Positions 1 through 7,022 of a DNA stretch of 22,656 bases are shown here, in pieces; position 1 is the stretch's first letter, and each line of letters begins with the position of its first letter. The DNA lies in contig DASZVN010000207.1 of NCBI GenBank assembly GCA_035547055.1, positions 1-22,656 of the forward strand, written 5' to 3'. Origin of the DNA: DASZVN01 sp035547055 (GTDB lineage Bacteria; Pseudomonadota; Alphaproteobacteria; Rhizobiales; Methylopilaceae). Both the position numbers and the translations under genes were made by a program. The notes under the pieces were generated by a model, which was not told the DNA's origin, searched no databases, and saw nothing but the letters and a program-made list of their open reading frames with translations.

Positions 1-800
1 CGCCGGGCCGCGCCGGCGTCGCGGCCCGCTTCGCCGGCGGCGATGAAATCCGCGCGGCGCTGGTCGTGGCCGCCGACGGTGCCGGCTCTGCGCTCCGCCG
101 CGGCGCCCGCATCGCGAGCCGGGGCTGGGACTACGACGCCGCCTCGCTCCTCACCACGGTCGCGCTGGAGCAGCCGCACGACGGCCGGGCGGTGCAGCAT
201 TTCCTCGAAGGCGGGCCGCTGGCGCTGCTGCCGCTGCCCGGCCGCCGCGCCTCGGTGATCTGGACCGAGCGCCGCCTCGCCGCCCGGCGCCTGCACGAGG
301 CCGGCGACGCCGTGTTCCTCGCCACGCTCCAGGCCCGGCTCGGCGACCGCTTCGGCACGCTTGCGCCCGCCGGCGGCCGGGCGATGCAGCCGCTCCGCCT
401 CCAGGTCGCCGCGGCCATGACCGGCGAGCGGCTGGCGTTGATCGGCGACGCCGCGCACGTGCTCCACCCCCTCGCCGGCCAGGGCCTGAACCTCGGCTTC
501 GCCGACGTGGCGGCGCTGGCCGAGGCGGTGGTCGATGCCGCGCGCCTCGGGCAGGACGTCGGCGCCATGGACGTGCTCGCGGCCTATCGCAGCCGGCGCC
601 GCTTCGATGTGATGACGATGGTGGCCGCGACCGACGGCCTCGCCCGCCTGTTCGCCGCCCGCGGCGCCAAGGCCCGCGCGCTGCGCGACGCCGGCATGGG
701 CCTGGTCGACCGCGCCCCGCGGTTGAAGGACCGGATCGTGGAAGCCGCCGCCGGGGTGGGCGCCGCCGCGCCGCGGCTGCTCAGGGGCGAGGCGTTGTGA
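1..800 (+). CDS. UbiH/UbiF/COQ6-family FAD-dependent ubiquinone biosynthesis hydroxylase (5' truncated)
   Basis: This is the C-terminal two thirds of a class A flavin monooxygenase that hydroxylates the ubiquinone ring precursor at the inner membrane. The reading frame is open from base 3, so the start lies outside the window. Early in the fragment LVVAADGAGSALR matches the family's second FAD/NADPH motif (the DG motif). Further on GDAAHVLHPLAGQGLNLGFAD is the flavin-ribityl motif typical of UbiH, UbiF and COQ6 rather than of other aromatic hydroxylases. It ends in TGA and converges with the Trm112-like gene after 43 bases. Family assignment is firm. Which ring position it attacks (UbiH, UbiF, UbiI or UbiL) cannot be decided without the N-terminus and a phylogeny. 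Confidence 0.9.
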   Translation, partial: PGRAGVAARFAGGDEIRAALVVAADGAGSALRRGARIASRGWDYDAASLLTTVALEQPHDGRAVQHFLEGGPLALLPLPGRRASVIWTERRLAARRLHEAGDAVFLATLQARLGDRFGTLAPAGGRAMQPLRLQVAAAMTGERLALIGDAAHVLHPLAGQGLNLGFADVAALAEAVVDAARLGQDVGAMDVLAAYRSRRRFDVMTMVAATDGLARLFAARGAKARALRDAGMGLVDRAPRLKDRIVEAAAGVGAAAPRLLRGEAL

Positions 801-843
801 GCGGGAGTGAGGAGCCACTCACCACTCCCAACTCGCAACTTCG

Positions 844-1044
844 CTACTCGCCATCCTCCAGCATCCGTGCCTCTTCCGGCAGCATGATCGGGATGCCGTC
901 GCGGATCGGGTAGGCGCGCTTGGCCGGGCGCGAGATCAGCTCCTGGCGCGCGACGTCGTATTCGAGCGTCGCCTTGGTCAGCGGGCAGACCAGGATCTCC
1001 AGCAGCTTCGGGTCGACGGTGTGGGTCTTGGCGGGCTCGGTCAT
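844..1044 (-). CDS. Trm112-like zinc-ribbon/UPF0434 family protein
   Basis: A 66-residue protein of the Trm112/YcaR family, the usual length for the bacterial members. The core reads DPKLLEILVCPLTKATLEYD, followed by RPAKRAYPIRDGIPIMLPEEAR, whose YPIRDGIPIML part is the family's most conserved stretch. Only one of the usual zinc-binding cysteines is visible, as in many bacterial homologues. Eukaryotic and archaeal Trm112 activates methyltransferases; the bacterial role is not well established. The ATG has a GGAG about 9 bases upstream. The gene is last in a leftward set with the LON-domain and thioredoxin genes, but a repeat-bearing gap of 117 bases separates it from them, so co-transcription is uncertain. 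Confidence 0.9.
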   Translation of the reverse strand: MTEPAKTHTVDPKLLEILVCPLTKATLEYDVARQELISRPAKRAYPIRDGIPIMLPEEARMLEDGE

Positions 1045-1161
1045 GGCGGCTCCGGAAGGGTGAATGGCGAATGGTGAGTGGCGAATAGAGATATGCCGGG
1101 CGGCTCTTTTCCCTATTCGCTATTCCCTATTCGCCATTCCCCATTCCCTGTTCTCTCTTCT
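1045..1161. repeat. Spacer with iterated GAATGGCGAAT-type inverted repeats
   Basis: The spacer is made of degenerate iterations of a short unit. GAATGGCGAAT at 1062-1072 is exactly the reverse complement of ATTCGCCATTC at 1129-1139. Between and around them are variants such as GAGTGGCGAATAG (1076-1088) and, on the other strand, GGGAATAGCGAATAGGG. A weaker form of the same text (ACTCACCACTCCCAACTCGC) lies on the far side of the Trm112 gene near 815-850. The unit can fold into a long imperfect hairpin. No gene or promoter is evident here. Confidence 0.75.
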
Positions 1162-1833
1162 CTACTGCAACGAATTATCCGTATCTCCCCGCGTCCGCGC
1201 CAGCTCCATCTCGGTCACGGCGACGAGGATCTCGGCACGGGTCTTGAGATCGGGCGCCTCCAGCAGCGCCTGCTTCTCGCGGACGCCGTAGGGGCTCATC
1301 ATCGCGAGCGCGTTGACCAGCGCCTCGTTCGACGCCTTGCGGATGCCGGCCCAGTCGGCCTCGAGCTCGTTGGCGGAGAGATAGGCCTCGAGCGTCTTCA
1401 TCACCGCGGCGCGGTCGACCGCGTCCTCTCCCGCGCCGGGCACGAGGTCGGCGGCGAAGGCGCCGAAGTCGACCCGGCACTGGCGATAGGGCGTCTCGAC
1501 CTCGAGCTCGCCCACGACGCGGAAGCGGGCGAGCCCGGTGAGCGTGACGAGATAGCGCCCGTCGCCGGTCTCCTGCAGCGCGGTCAGCCGGCCGGCGCAG
1601 CCGACGCCGGCGATGGCGGGCGAGGCGTCGCCCTCGGCGGCCTCGGGCCGCGGCTGGATCATGCCGATCAGCCGCGCCGTCTTCAGCGCGTCGTCGATCA
1701 TCGCGAGATAGCGCGGCTCGAAGATGTTGAGCGGCATCTCGCCCCGCGGCAGCAGGAGCGCGCCCGGCAGCGGGAAGACGGCGAGCGTCGCCGGCAGGTC
1801 GGCGACGGCGGTATAGGCGACGTTGCTCGGCAC
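1162..1833 (-). CDS. LON peptidase substrate-binding domain-containing protein
   Basis: A 223-residue protein consisting only of the LON N-terminal (substrate-binding) domain, with no AAA or protease domain. The signature is near the N-terminus: VFPLPGALLLPRGEMPLNIFEPRY, with the LPLNIFEPRYLAM-type block that defines the domain, followed by IGMIQP and a GCAGRL element. Length fits the stand-alone bacterial family, whose function is unproven; a role in substrate recognition or protein quality control is assumed from Lon. The start is GTG at 1833. It follows the thioredoxin/TPR gene by 19 bases on the same strand, a pairing common in alphaproteobacteria, so the two are probably one operon. Confidence 0.92.
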   Translation of the reverse strand: MPSNVAYTAVADLPATLAVFPLPGALLLPRGEMPLNIFEPRYLAMIDDALKTARLIGMIQPRPEAAEGDASPAIAGVGCAGRLTALQETGDGRYLVTLTGLARFRVVGELEVETPYRQCRVDFGAFAADLVPGAGEDAVDRAAVMKTLEAYLSANELEADWAGIRKASNEALVNALAMMSPYGVREKQALLEAPDLKTRAEILVAVTEMELARTRGDTDNSLQ

Positions 1834-1852
1834 CCTCGGCGCCCGCCCGCGG

Positions 1853-2776
1853 TCAGGAGAACAGGAGCGACGACAGCCGCCGCCGCCCGGCGACGGTCAG
1901 GGGATCGGTCGGGCCCCAGGCCTCGAAGAGCTGGACGATCTGCTTGCGGGCGCCGTCCTCGTTCCAGGCGCGATCGCGCCTCACGATCTCCAGGAGGTTG
2001 TCGAGTCCCTCCTCGCGCTGGCCGCGGCCGATCTGCGCCAGCGCGAGATCGAAGCGGGCCTGGTGGTCGGCGGCGTTGCTCGCGACCTTGGCGGCGAGGT
2101 CGCCGGCATCGCCCGCCGCCGCGGTGCGCTCGGCGAGCGTGATCTGCGCCTCGGCGGCGGCGATGGCGGCGTCCTTCTTCTTGTCGTCCGGCGCTGCCGA
2201 CAGCGTGCGGCGGGCGCCGGCGAGGTCGCCCGCGGCGGCCTGGGCGCGGGCGAGCCCGGCGATGGCGCGGGCCTCGGCCGGATCGCCGGCGAGGACGGCG
2301 GCGAACAGCTCGGCCGCGCCGGCGGCATCGCCCGCCTGCAGCGCCTCGTCGCCGGCGTCGAGCAGCGCGCCGACGTCCTCGGCCTCGCTGCCGGGCGGCG
2401 GCGGCGCGCCGGCGCCGACGCGGTCGACGAAGGCCTTCACCTGGCTCTCCGGGATCGCGCCCATGAAGCCGTCGACCGCCTGGCCGGCGGCGAAGGCGAT
2501 CACCGCCGGGATCGACTGGATGCGGAGCTGGTTGGCGACGGCGGGGTGGTCGTCGATGTTCATCTTGACCAGCTTGACCTTGCCCTTGGACTCGCGGACC
2601 ACCTTCTCCAGCACCGGGGCGAGCTGGCGGCACGGGCCGCACCACGGCGCCCAGAAATCGACCAGGACCGGCTGCTTCTTCGACTCCTCCAGGACGTCGG
2701 CGACGAAGGTCTGGGTCGTCGTTTCCTTGACCGCCGCGTCGGTCGTCGCGGCCGCGGTGCTCCGGCTGAGCAGCAT
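1853..2776 (-). CDS. cnoX: CnoX-like thioredoxin with C-terminal TPR region (co-chaperedoxin)
   Basis: A 307-residue two-domain protein. Residues about 18-125 form a thioredoxin fold with WCGPC at 45-49 and the cis-proline segment SIPAVIAF; residues about 150-305 are alanine-rich helices arranged like tetratricopeptide repeats. This is the YbbN/CnoX architecture. CnoX binds GroEL and protects proteins from over-oxidation; unlike the E. coli form, this one keeps both active-site cysteines, as reported for other alphaproteobacteria. The frame is open upstream to 2986, but the ATG at 2776 has AGGAGAG about 10 bases before it and gives the normal family N-terminus, so the extra 70 arginine-rich residues are not coding. 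It is first in the operon with the LON-domain gene. Confidence 0.9.
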   Translation of the reverse strand: MLLSRSTAAATTDAAVKETTTQTFVADVLEESKKQPVLVDFWAPWCGPCRQLAPVLEKVVRESKGKVKLVKMNIDDHPAVANQLRIQSIPAVIAFAAGQAVDGFMGAIPESQVKAFVDRVGAGAPPPPGSEAEDVGALLDAGDEALQAGDAAGAAELFAAVLAGDPAEARAIAGLARAQAAAGDLAGARRTLSAAPDDKKKDAAIAAAEAQITLAERTAAAGDAGDLAAKVASNAADHQARFDLALAQIGRGQREEGLDNLLEIVRRDRAWNEDGARKQIVQLFEAWGPTDPLTVAGRRRLSSLLFS

Positions 2777-2937
2777 CGAATGATCTCTCCTGGCCCGCCG
2801 GCAGGCTGTCGCCGCGGGCGTGCGCGATAGATGGGGGCAGGCCGCGGCCTTGCAACGGCGCCGTCGCGGCCCATCTCCCGTGTGGAGACGGCCGCGGCGG
2901 GCGCCTGGGCGGCATTCTGCCGCCGGAGCCCCCGCCG

Positions 2938-2966
2938 TTGCAATCGCCGCCGCTTTCCGGCATAGA
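2938..2966 (+). promoter_or_regulatory. Candidate promoter of the tRNA-Gly gene
   Basis: TTGCAA at 2938-2943 and CATAGA at 2961-2966 are separated by 17 bases and lie about 37 bases before the tRNA. The -35 box is fair and the -10 box is weak, so this is only a candidate. The rest of the 2777-3002 spacer is GC-rich and shows no gene. Confidence 0.3.
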
Positions 2967-3002
2967 GGCCGCAGCGGCGCCGTCACCGGCCGCCGTCCGG
3001 AT

Positions 3003-3077
3003 GCGGGTGTAGCTCAGGGGTAGAGCACAACCTTGCCAAGGTTGGGGTCGAGGGTTCGAATCCCTTCGCCCGCTCCA
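3003..3077 (+). tRNA. tRNA-Gly (anticodon GCC)
   Basis: A complete cloverleaf. The acceptor stem GCGGGTG (3003-3009) pairs with CGCCCGC (3067-3073), with one G-U pair. The D arm is GCTCAGGGGTAGAGC. The anticodon stem CAACC/GGTTG encloses loop TTGCCAA with anticodon GCC at 3035-3037, reading GGC and GGU glycine codons. The T arm contains GGTTCGAATCC. Discriminator base T is followed by an encoded CCA at 3075-3077. This is the only RNA gene I can support in the window. Confidence 0.97.
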
Positions 3078-3091
3078 GTCACCGTTCCCCA

Positions 3092-3117
3092 AAAAGCCGC
3101 GGATCGCCGCGGCTTTT
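3092..3117 (+). terminator. Rho-independent terminator after tRNA-Gly
   Basis: A perfect 11-base stem, AAAAGCCGCGG (3092-3102) with CCGCGGCTTTT (3107-3117), around loop ATCG. The T run is built into the 3' arm. It lies 14 bases past the tRNA CCA and should end the tRNA transcript. The A-rich 5' arm could let it work on the other strand too. Confidence 0.85.
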
Positions 3118-3286
3118 GTCGTTTCGGAGCGCCGAAGCGGCGAGCCTTCCGCGCATCTGCCATGCCTCGAACCATGGCGACTGGCCGTTGTGGCGCGCTA
3201 CAGTGCGCCGTCCGGAGGGGGTGTTCCTTGGCCGCATCGTCGGCCGACGGGGCGGATCATCGCGAAGCCGGACGTGGAGGGGACGC

Positions 3287-4678
3287 ATGAGCACCGCGCG
3301 GACCGTCGATCTCAACGCCGCCATCGAACGCATCGGCATCGGGCGGCTCGCGATCTTCGTCATCGTCATGGCCTTCCTCATGATGATGGGCGACGGCTAC
3401 GATTTCGGCACGCTCGCCGTCGCCGCCCCGAGCATCCTGAAGGAATGGCACCTGTCGCCGAAATCGATGGGGATCGTTTTCAGCGTCACGTTCTTCGGGC
3501 TCCTCGTCGGCTCGCTGTTCTACGGCTGGATGAGCGACCGCATCGGGCGCCGCTTCACGATCATCTTCGGCACGTTCAACTTCGGCATTCCGATTCTCCT
3601 GACGGTCTGGGCGAGCAGCATCCAGGAGCTGATGGTGCTGCGCTTCATCGGCGGCATCGGCATGGGCGGCGTCGTCCCGATCGCCTACACGCTCGTCAGC
3701 GAATACGCGCCCAGGCGGATGCGCTCGACCGTCACGGTCATCACCAATGCCGGCTACACCGTCGGCGCGACCTGCTCCGGCCTCGTCGCCGCGCAAACCC
3801 TCGCGACCTTCGGCTGGCACCCGCTGTTCTTCGTCGGCGGCCTGTTCTCCCTGGTCCTGGCGGTCGTGCTGATCGCGCTCCTGCCCGACTCCATCCTCCA
3901 CATCGCGACCACCTCGCCGACCTCGCCGAAGCTCCTGCCGCTGGCGCGGCGCCTGCTGCCGGGCGAGACCCTGGACAGCTCCACCCGCTTCGTCGCGCGC
4001 GATCCGCAGGAGGAGCACGGCACGCCCGGCCGCGCGGGATTCCTGCAATTGTTCGCCGGCCCGCGGGCCGGCGCCACGATCCTGCTGTGGGCGCTGTTCC
4101 TGTTCGACGCGATCAGCCTGTTCTTTCTCGCGAGCTGGCTGCCCTACGTCATGCGCGAGGCGGGCGCGTCGGTCGCGACGGCGTCGCTGACCCATTCGAT
4201 GTTCACCTTCGCCGGGCTGATCGGGGGCTTCGCGATCATGCGCTTCCTCGACCGGATCGGCCCGATCGCCGTCGTCGTGCTGCCGATCGTCGGGGGCCTC
4301 AGCGAAATCGCGATGGGCTGGCCCGGCATCGGCGAGTCCACCCTGCTCGTCGCGGCGGGCCTCGCCGGCCTGGCGCTCGGCGGCGTCCACCACGCCGTCT
4401 ACGCGGTCGCGGTCCGGTTCTATCCGCCGAGCGTCCGCGGCAGCGGCCTGTCGTACGCGACCGTGTGGGGGCGGATCGGCGGCATCATCGCGCCGACGGT
4501 GGGCGGATATTTCCTGGCGACCCACATGCCGCTGCAGGAGCTGATGATCCTGGCCGCGGTGCCGTGCATCGCGGTCGCGGTGGTCTCGGTGCTGCTGGGC
4601 GGGCTCTATCGCCGCTCGTTCGATACGCCGGCGACGGACCTGGATGCGGTGCCGGCGGGGTCCACCGCCGCGGAGTGA
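3287..4678 (+). CDS. MFS transporter, aromatic acid:H+ symporter (AAHS/PcaK-like) family
   Basis: A 463-residue major facilitator with about 12 membrane spans. DGYDFGTLAVAAPSI in the first helix (residues 36-50) is the DGYD-type motif of the aromatic acid:H+ symporters such as PcaK and BenK. The loop 2-3 signature GWMSDRIGRR near residues 80-90 is complete, and a long hydrophilic loop separates the two six-helix halves. It probably imports an aromatic carboxylate by proton symport. The frame is open from 3116, but ATG 3287 is preceded by GGAGGGG at the right distance and begins just before the first helix. It stands at the left edge of the catabolic locus and converges on the amidohydrolases, so it is a natural candidate uptake route for their substrate. 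The exact substrate is unknown. Confidence 0.9.
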   Translation: MSTARTVDLNAAIERIGIGRLAIFVIVMAFLMMMGDGYDFGTLAVAAPSILKEWHLSPKSMGIVFSVTFFGLLVGSLFYGWMSDRIGRRFTIIFGTFNFGIPILLTVWASSIQELMVLRFIGGIGMGGVVPIAYTLVSEYAPRRMRSTVTVITNAGYTVGATCSGLVAAQTLATFGWHPLFFVGGLFSLVLAVVLIALLPDSILHIATTSPTSPKLLPLARRLLPGETLDSSTRFVARDPQEEHGTPGRAGFLQLFAGPRAGATILLWALFLFDAISLFFLASWLPYVMREAGASVATASLTHSMFTFAGLIGGFAIMRFLDRIGPIAVVVLPIVGGLSEIAMGWPGIGESTLLVAAGLAGLALGGVHHAVYAVAVRFYPPSVRGSGLSYATVWGRIGGIIAPTVGGYFLATHMPLQELMILAAVPCIAVAVVSVLLGGLYRRSFDTPATDLDAVPAGSTAAE

Positions 4679-4693
4679 CGCCGCGCGGCCGAG

Positions 4694-4712
4694 GCGACGG
4701 GTGCACCGTCGC
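4694..4712. terminator. Hairpin between convergent genes (possible bidirectional terminator)
   Basis: GCGACGG (4694-4700) pairs perfectly with CCGTCGC (4706-4712) around loop GTGCA, in the 39-base gap between the ends of the MFS and amidohydrolase genes. There is no T tract, so termination is inferred only from position and structure. Confidence 0.4.
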
Positions 4713-4717
4713 GCCGC

Positions 4718-5827
4718 TCAGGGAAGCCGGTAGAGCGCCTTGGCGTTGCCGCGAAAGATCTTCTCCTTCTCGGCGTCCGACATCCTGATCTTGAAGGCGA
4801 AGCGCGGGTCGTCGTAGTCCCAGTGCGGGTAGTCGGTCGAGAACATCAGGCGGTCCCAGCCGAGCCAGTCCATGACGTCGCGCAGGTGCTGCGGCTGCTC
4901 CGGCTCCTCGACCGGCTGCGTCGTGTACCAGACGTGCTCGCGGATATATTCGGACGGCGGCCGCTTCACATGGGGCAGCTCGGCGCGCGAATGGGCCCAC
5001 ACCTTGTCGAGCCGCCACGCCAAGGTCGGCGCCCACGCGAAGCCGCCCTCGACGCAGACCACCTTGAGGCCGGCAAAGCGCTCGAACACGCCCTCCATGA
5101 CGAGGCTCGTCACCACCGTCTGGATGTTGTTGGCGAAGGCGTAGTGCTCCTCGATGTAGAACGGCATCCAGCCGCCGCCGCTGTTGGCGTGCGGGCCGTA
5201 GGCGGCGGAGTGGAAGCTGAGCGGCAGGCCGGCGGCCTCGGCCGCCGCGAAGATCGGCCAGTAGCGGCGGCGGCCGATCGGCTCGATGGTGCGCGGCTTG
5301 AGCTCGATCTGGGCGAAGGCCGGATCGCCGGCGCGCCGCTCGATCTCCCGCACCGCCGCCTCGGGATATTCCTGCGGCACGGAGAGCGAGGCCTTGAGCC
5401 GCGGCTCCGGCTTCACCCAGGCCTCGAGCTGCCAGTCGTTGGTCGCGGAGCACAGCGCCGCGCCGAACTCGAGGTCGAGCGTGTTGCCGCCCGCCGACAG
5501 CGGCTGCAGGATGCCGTACTCGATGCCGTTGGCATCGAGATGCTGGGCTTGCATGAAGCCGAGATCCGACGCCGCCGGTCCGCCTGAAGGCGGCAGCGCG
5601 TCCAGCCGGCGGCCGTTGCCGATATTCATGCGCGGCCAGGGAATGGCGCCCGAGAGCGGCTGGGCCGCCCGCGGGCCGATGCCGGCGAGATGGGCGCGCC
5701 ACCGCTCGGACAGGAACGGCATCAGGTCCGTCCGCGCGCGCGCCGCCGGATGGATGTCGCAGTCGACCACCCAGAGCCGGGCGTCCCGAGCCGGTGCATT
5801 CGCTCGATCGAGCAGCGCGGTGGTCAT
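4718..5827 (-). CDS. Amidohydrolase-2 family (PF04909-type) metal-dependent hydrolase, downstream copy
   Basis: A 369-residue TIM-barrel hydrolase of the amidohydrolase-2 superfamily, which includes ACMSD, gamma-resorcylate decarboxylase and several C-C or C-N hydrolases. The N-terminal metal site reads VVDCDIHPAA with His26; Asp24 occupies the place of the first His of the usual HxH. GLPLSFHSAAYG in the middle and MFSTDYPHWDYDDP near the C-terminus supply the later metal-ligand His and Asp. The start ATG at 5827 overlaps the stop of the upstream paralogue in an ATGA, implying translational coupling. Together the two may act as a heteromer or on successive substrates. Reaction unknown; decarboxylation or hydrolysis of a ring-cleavage product fits the neighbours. 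Confidence 0.88.
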   Translation of the reverse strand: MTTALLDRANAPARDARLWVVDCDIHPAARARTDLMPFLSERWRAHLAGIGPRAAQPLSGAIPWPRMNIGNGRRLDALPPSGGPAASDLGFMQAQHLDANGIEYGILQPLSAGGNTLDLEFGAALCSATNDWQLEAWVKPEPRLKASLSVPQEYPEAAVREIERRAGDPAFAQIELKPRTIEPIGRRRYWPIFAAAEAAGLPLSFHSAAYGPHANSGGGWMPFYIEEHYAFANNIQTVVTSLVMEGVFERFAGLKVVCVEGGFAWAPTLAWRLDKVWAHSRAELPHVKRPPSEYIREHVWYTTQPVEEPEQPQHLRDVMDWLGWDRLMFSTDYPHWDYDDPRFAFKIRMSDAEKEKIFRGNAKALYRLP

Positions 5828-6891
5828 GGCATGCTCTCCTTCAGCCGCGGATAGGTGTCGAACGCATTGTCGACCATGATCTTCTGCACCAGCCCCGCGG
5901 GCAAGCCGGGCGGCAGCGCATCGTCGCCGTCGAACTGCCAGTGCGGATAGTCGGTCGCGAACAGCAGGAGGTCGTCCGAGCCGAAATGCTCGATGATCCG
6001 CTGCACCACGGCGGGGTCGGGCGGCGCGTCGAAGGGCTGGATGGTGAGGCGGACGTGGTCGCGGACGATGTCGGCCGGCGGCCGGTCGATCCACGGCACC
6101 TCGCTGCGGACGCCGCGCCAGTCCTTGCCGAAGCGCCACATGAACCCCGGCAGCCAGGTGACGCCGGATTCCATCAGCACGACCTTGAGGTCGGGGAACT
6201 TCGCGAACACGCCCTCGGCGATCAGGCTCGAAAGCTGGCTCGCGAAGACCTGCGCCTGGGCGGCGTAGTCCTCGGCGAGATAGGACGGGAAGCCGCTCTG
6301 GGTCGGCGGATGGCGGAACATGCTGCCGGCGTGGATGCCGATCGGCAGGCCGTGCCGCTCCGCCGCGCGGTAGATCGGCCAGTGATAGCGCCGGCCGAGC
6401 GGCATCTCGCTGCCGGCGAGGAGGAGGACCTGGACGAACCGCGGGTCGGCCGCGCGCCGCTCGATCTCGTCGGCGGCACGGTCCGGATCGACGGTCGAGA
6501 CCACGATCGACGCGCGCAGGCGCGGCTCGCGATCGAGCCACTCGGCCGCCATCCAGTCGTTGACCGCCGTGCACAGCGCCGCCGCCAGATAGTCGTGGAA
6601 CAGCACCTGGGCGCCGAACAGCGGATTGCAGATCGCGAAGCTCACGTCGAACGGATCGAGGACGTGCGTCCGGAGCTGGGCGAGGTCGCCGGCGGCCTTG
6701 CCCTGCGGGGGCCGCCAGTCCGGCCGGACCGACAGCGGCGCGCCCGGCGGATAGCTGTTCAGCTCGAGCTGCTGGATGCCCGGCATCACCATCTGCACGG
6801 TGTCGGACCAGTAGCCGTCGAGATAGGGCAGCAGCGCCCGGGTGCCCGAAACGGCGGGATGGACGTCGCAATCGACGGGCTTGAGGCGCAT
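5824..6891 (-). CDS. Amidohydrolase-2 family (PF04909-type) metal-dependent hydrolase, upstream copy
   Basis: A 355-residue paralogue of the following gene. It has the same landmarks: PVDCDVHPAVSG with His11 at the N-terminus and Asp9 instead of the first metal His, GLPIGIHAGSMF mid-protein, LMESGVTWLPGFMWR, and LFATDYPHWQFDGDD near the end. The open frame extends to 7161, but the ATG at 6891 places the metal motif at residues 7-12, as is normal for the family, and has GAGAAGG upstream; the longer N-terminus is proline/arginine-rich noise. It heads a two-gene operon through a 4-base overlap. The gap to the next leftward gene is 131 bases, so it may have its own promoter. Substrate not known. 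Confidence 0.88.
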   Translation of the reverse strand: MRLKPVDCDVHPAVSGTRALLPYLDGYWSDTVQMVMPGIQQLELNSYPPGAPLSVRPDWRPPQGKAAGDLAQLRTHVLDPFDVSFAICNPLFGAQVLFHDYLAAALCTAVNDWMAAEWLDREPRLRASIVVSTVDPDRAADEIERRAADPRFVQVLLLAGSEMPLGRRYHWPIYRAAERHGLPIGIHAGSMFRHPPTQSGFPSYLAEDYAAQAQVFASQLSSLIAEGVFAKFPDLKVVLMESGVTWLPGFMWRFGKDWRGVRSEVPWIDRPPADIVRDHVRLTIQPFDAPPDPAVVQRIIEHFGSDDLLLFATDYPHWQFDGDDALPPGLPAGLVQKIMVDNAFDTYPRLKESMP

Positions 6892-7022
6892 GAACGGCGG
6901 GCCTTCTCGGCGCGGGCCGGGCTTTGGGCGCAGGCCCGGAGCGGCTCCCGCAGACGATAGAGTAGACCACACAACAATCAACCGGTCATCCCTGGGCGTA
7001 CGGCTGCCGAAGCCGTCTCCCC

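Noticed and set aside
1823..2830. A 335-codon rightward open frame opposite the thioredoxin gene
   Set aside because: It is antisense to a clear CnoX-like gene and has no recognisable domain.
2777..2986. A 70-residue N-terminal extension of the thioredoxin/TPR protein
   Set aside because: The extension is Arg/Ala-rich and lacks family similarity, and a good ribosome site precedes the ATG at 2776.
1698..3092. A 464-codon leftward open frame across the LON and thioredoxin genes and the tRNA
   Set aside because: It runs out of frame through two recognisable genes and a tRNA and encodes Arg/Pro/Gly-rich text; it is a high-GC shadow.
3190..4788. A long alternative rightward frame over the MFS gene, and the leftward frame 3257-4525
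   Set aside because: Both give charged, low-complexity peptides, while the chosen frame gives about 12 hydrophobic helices and MFS motifs.
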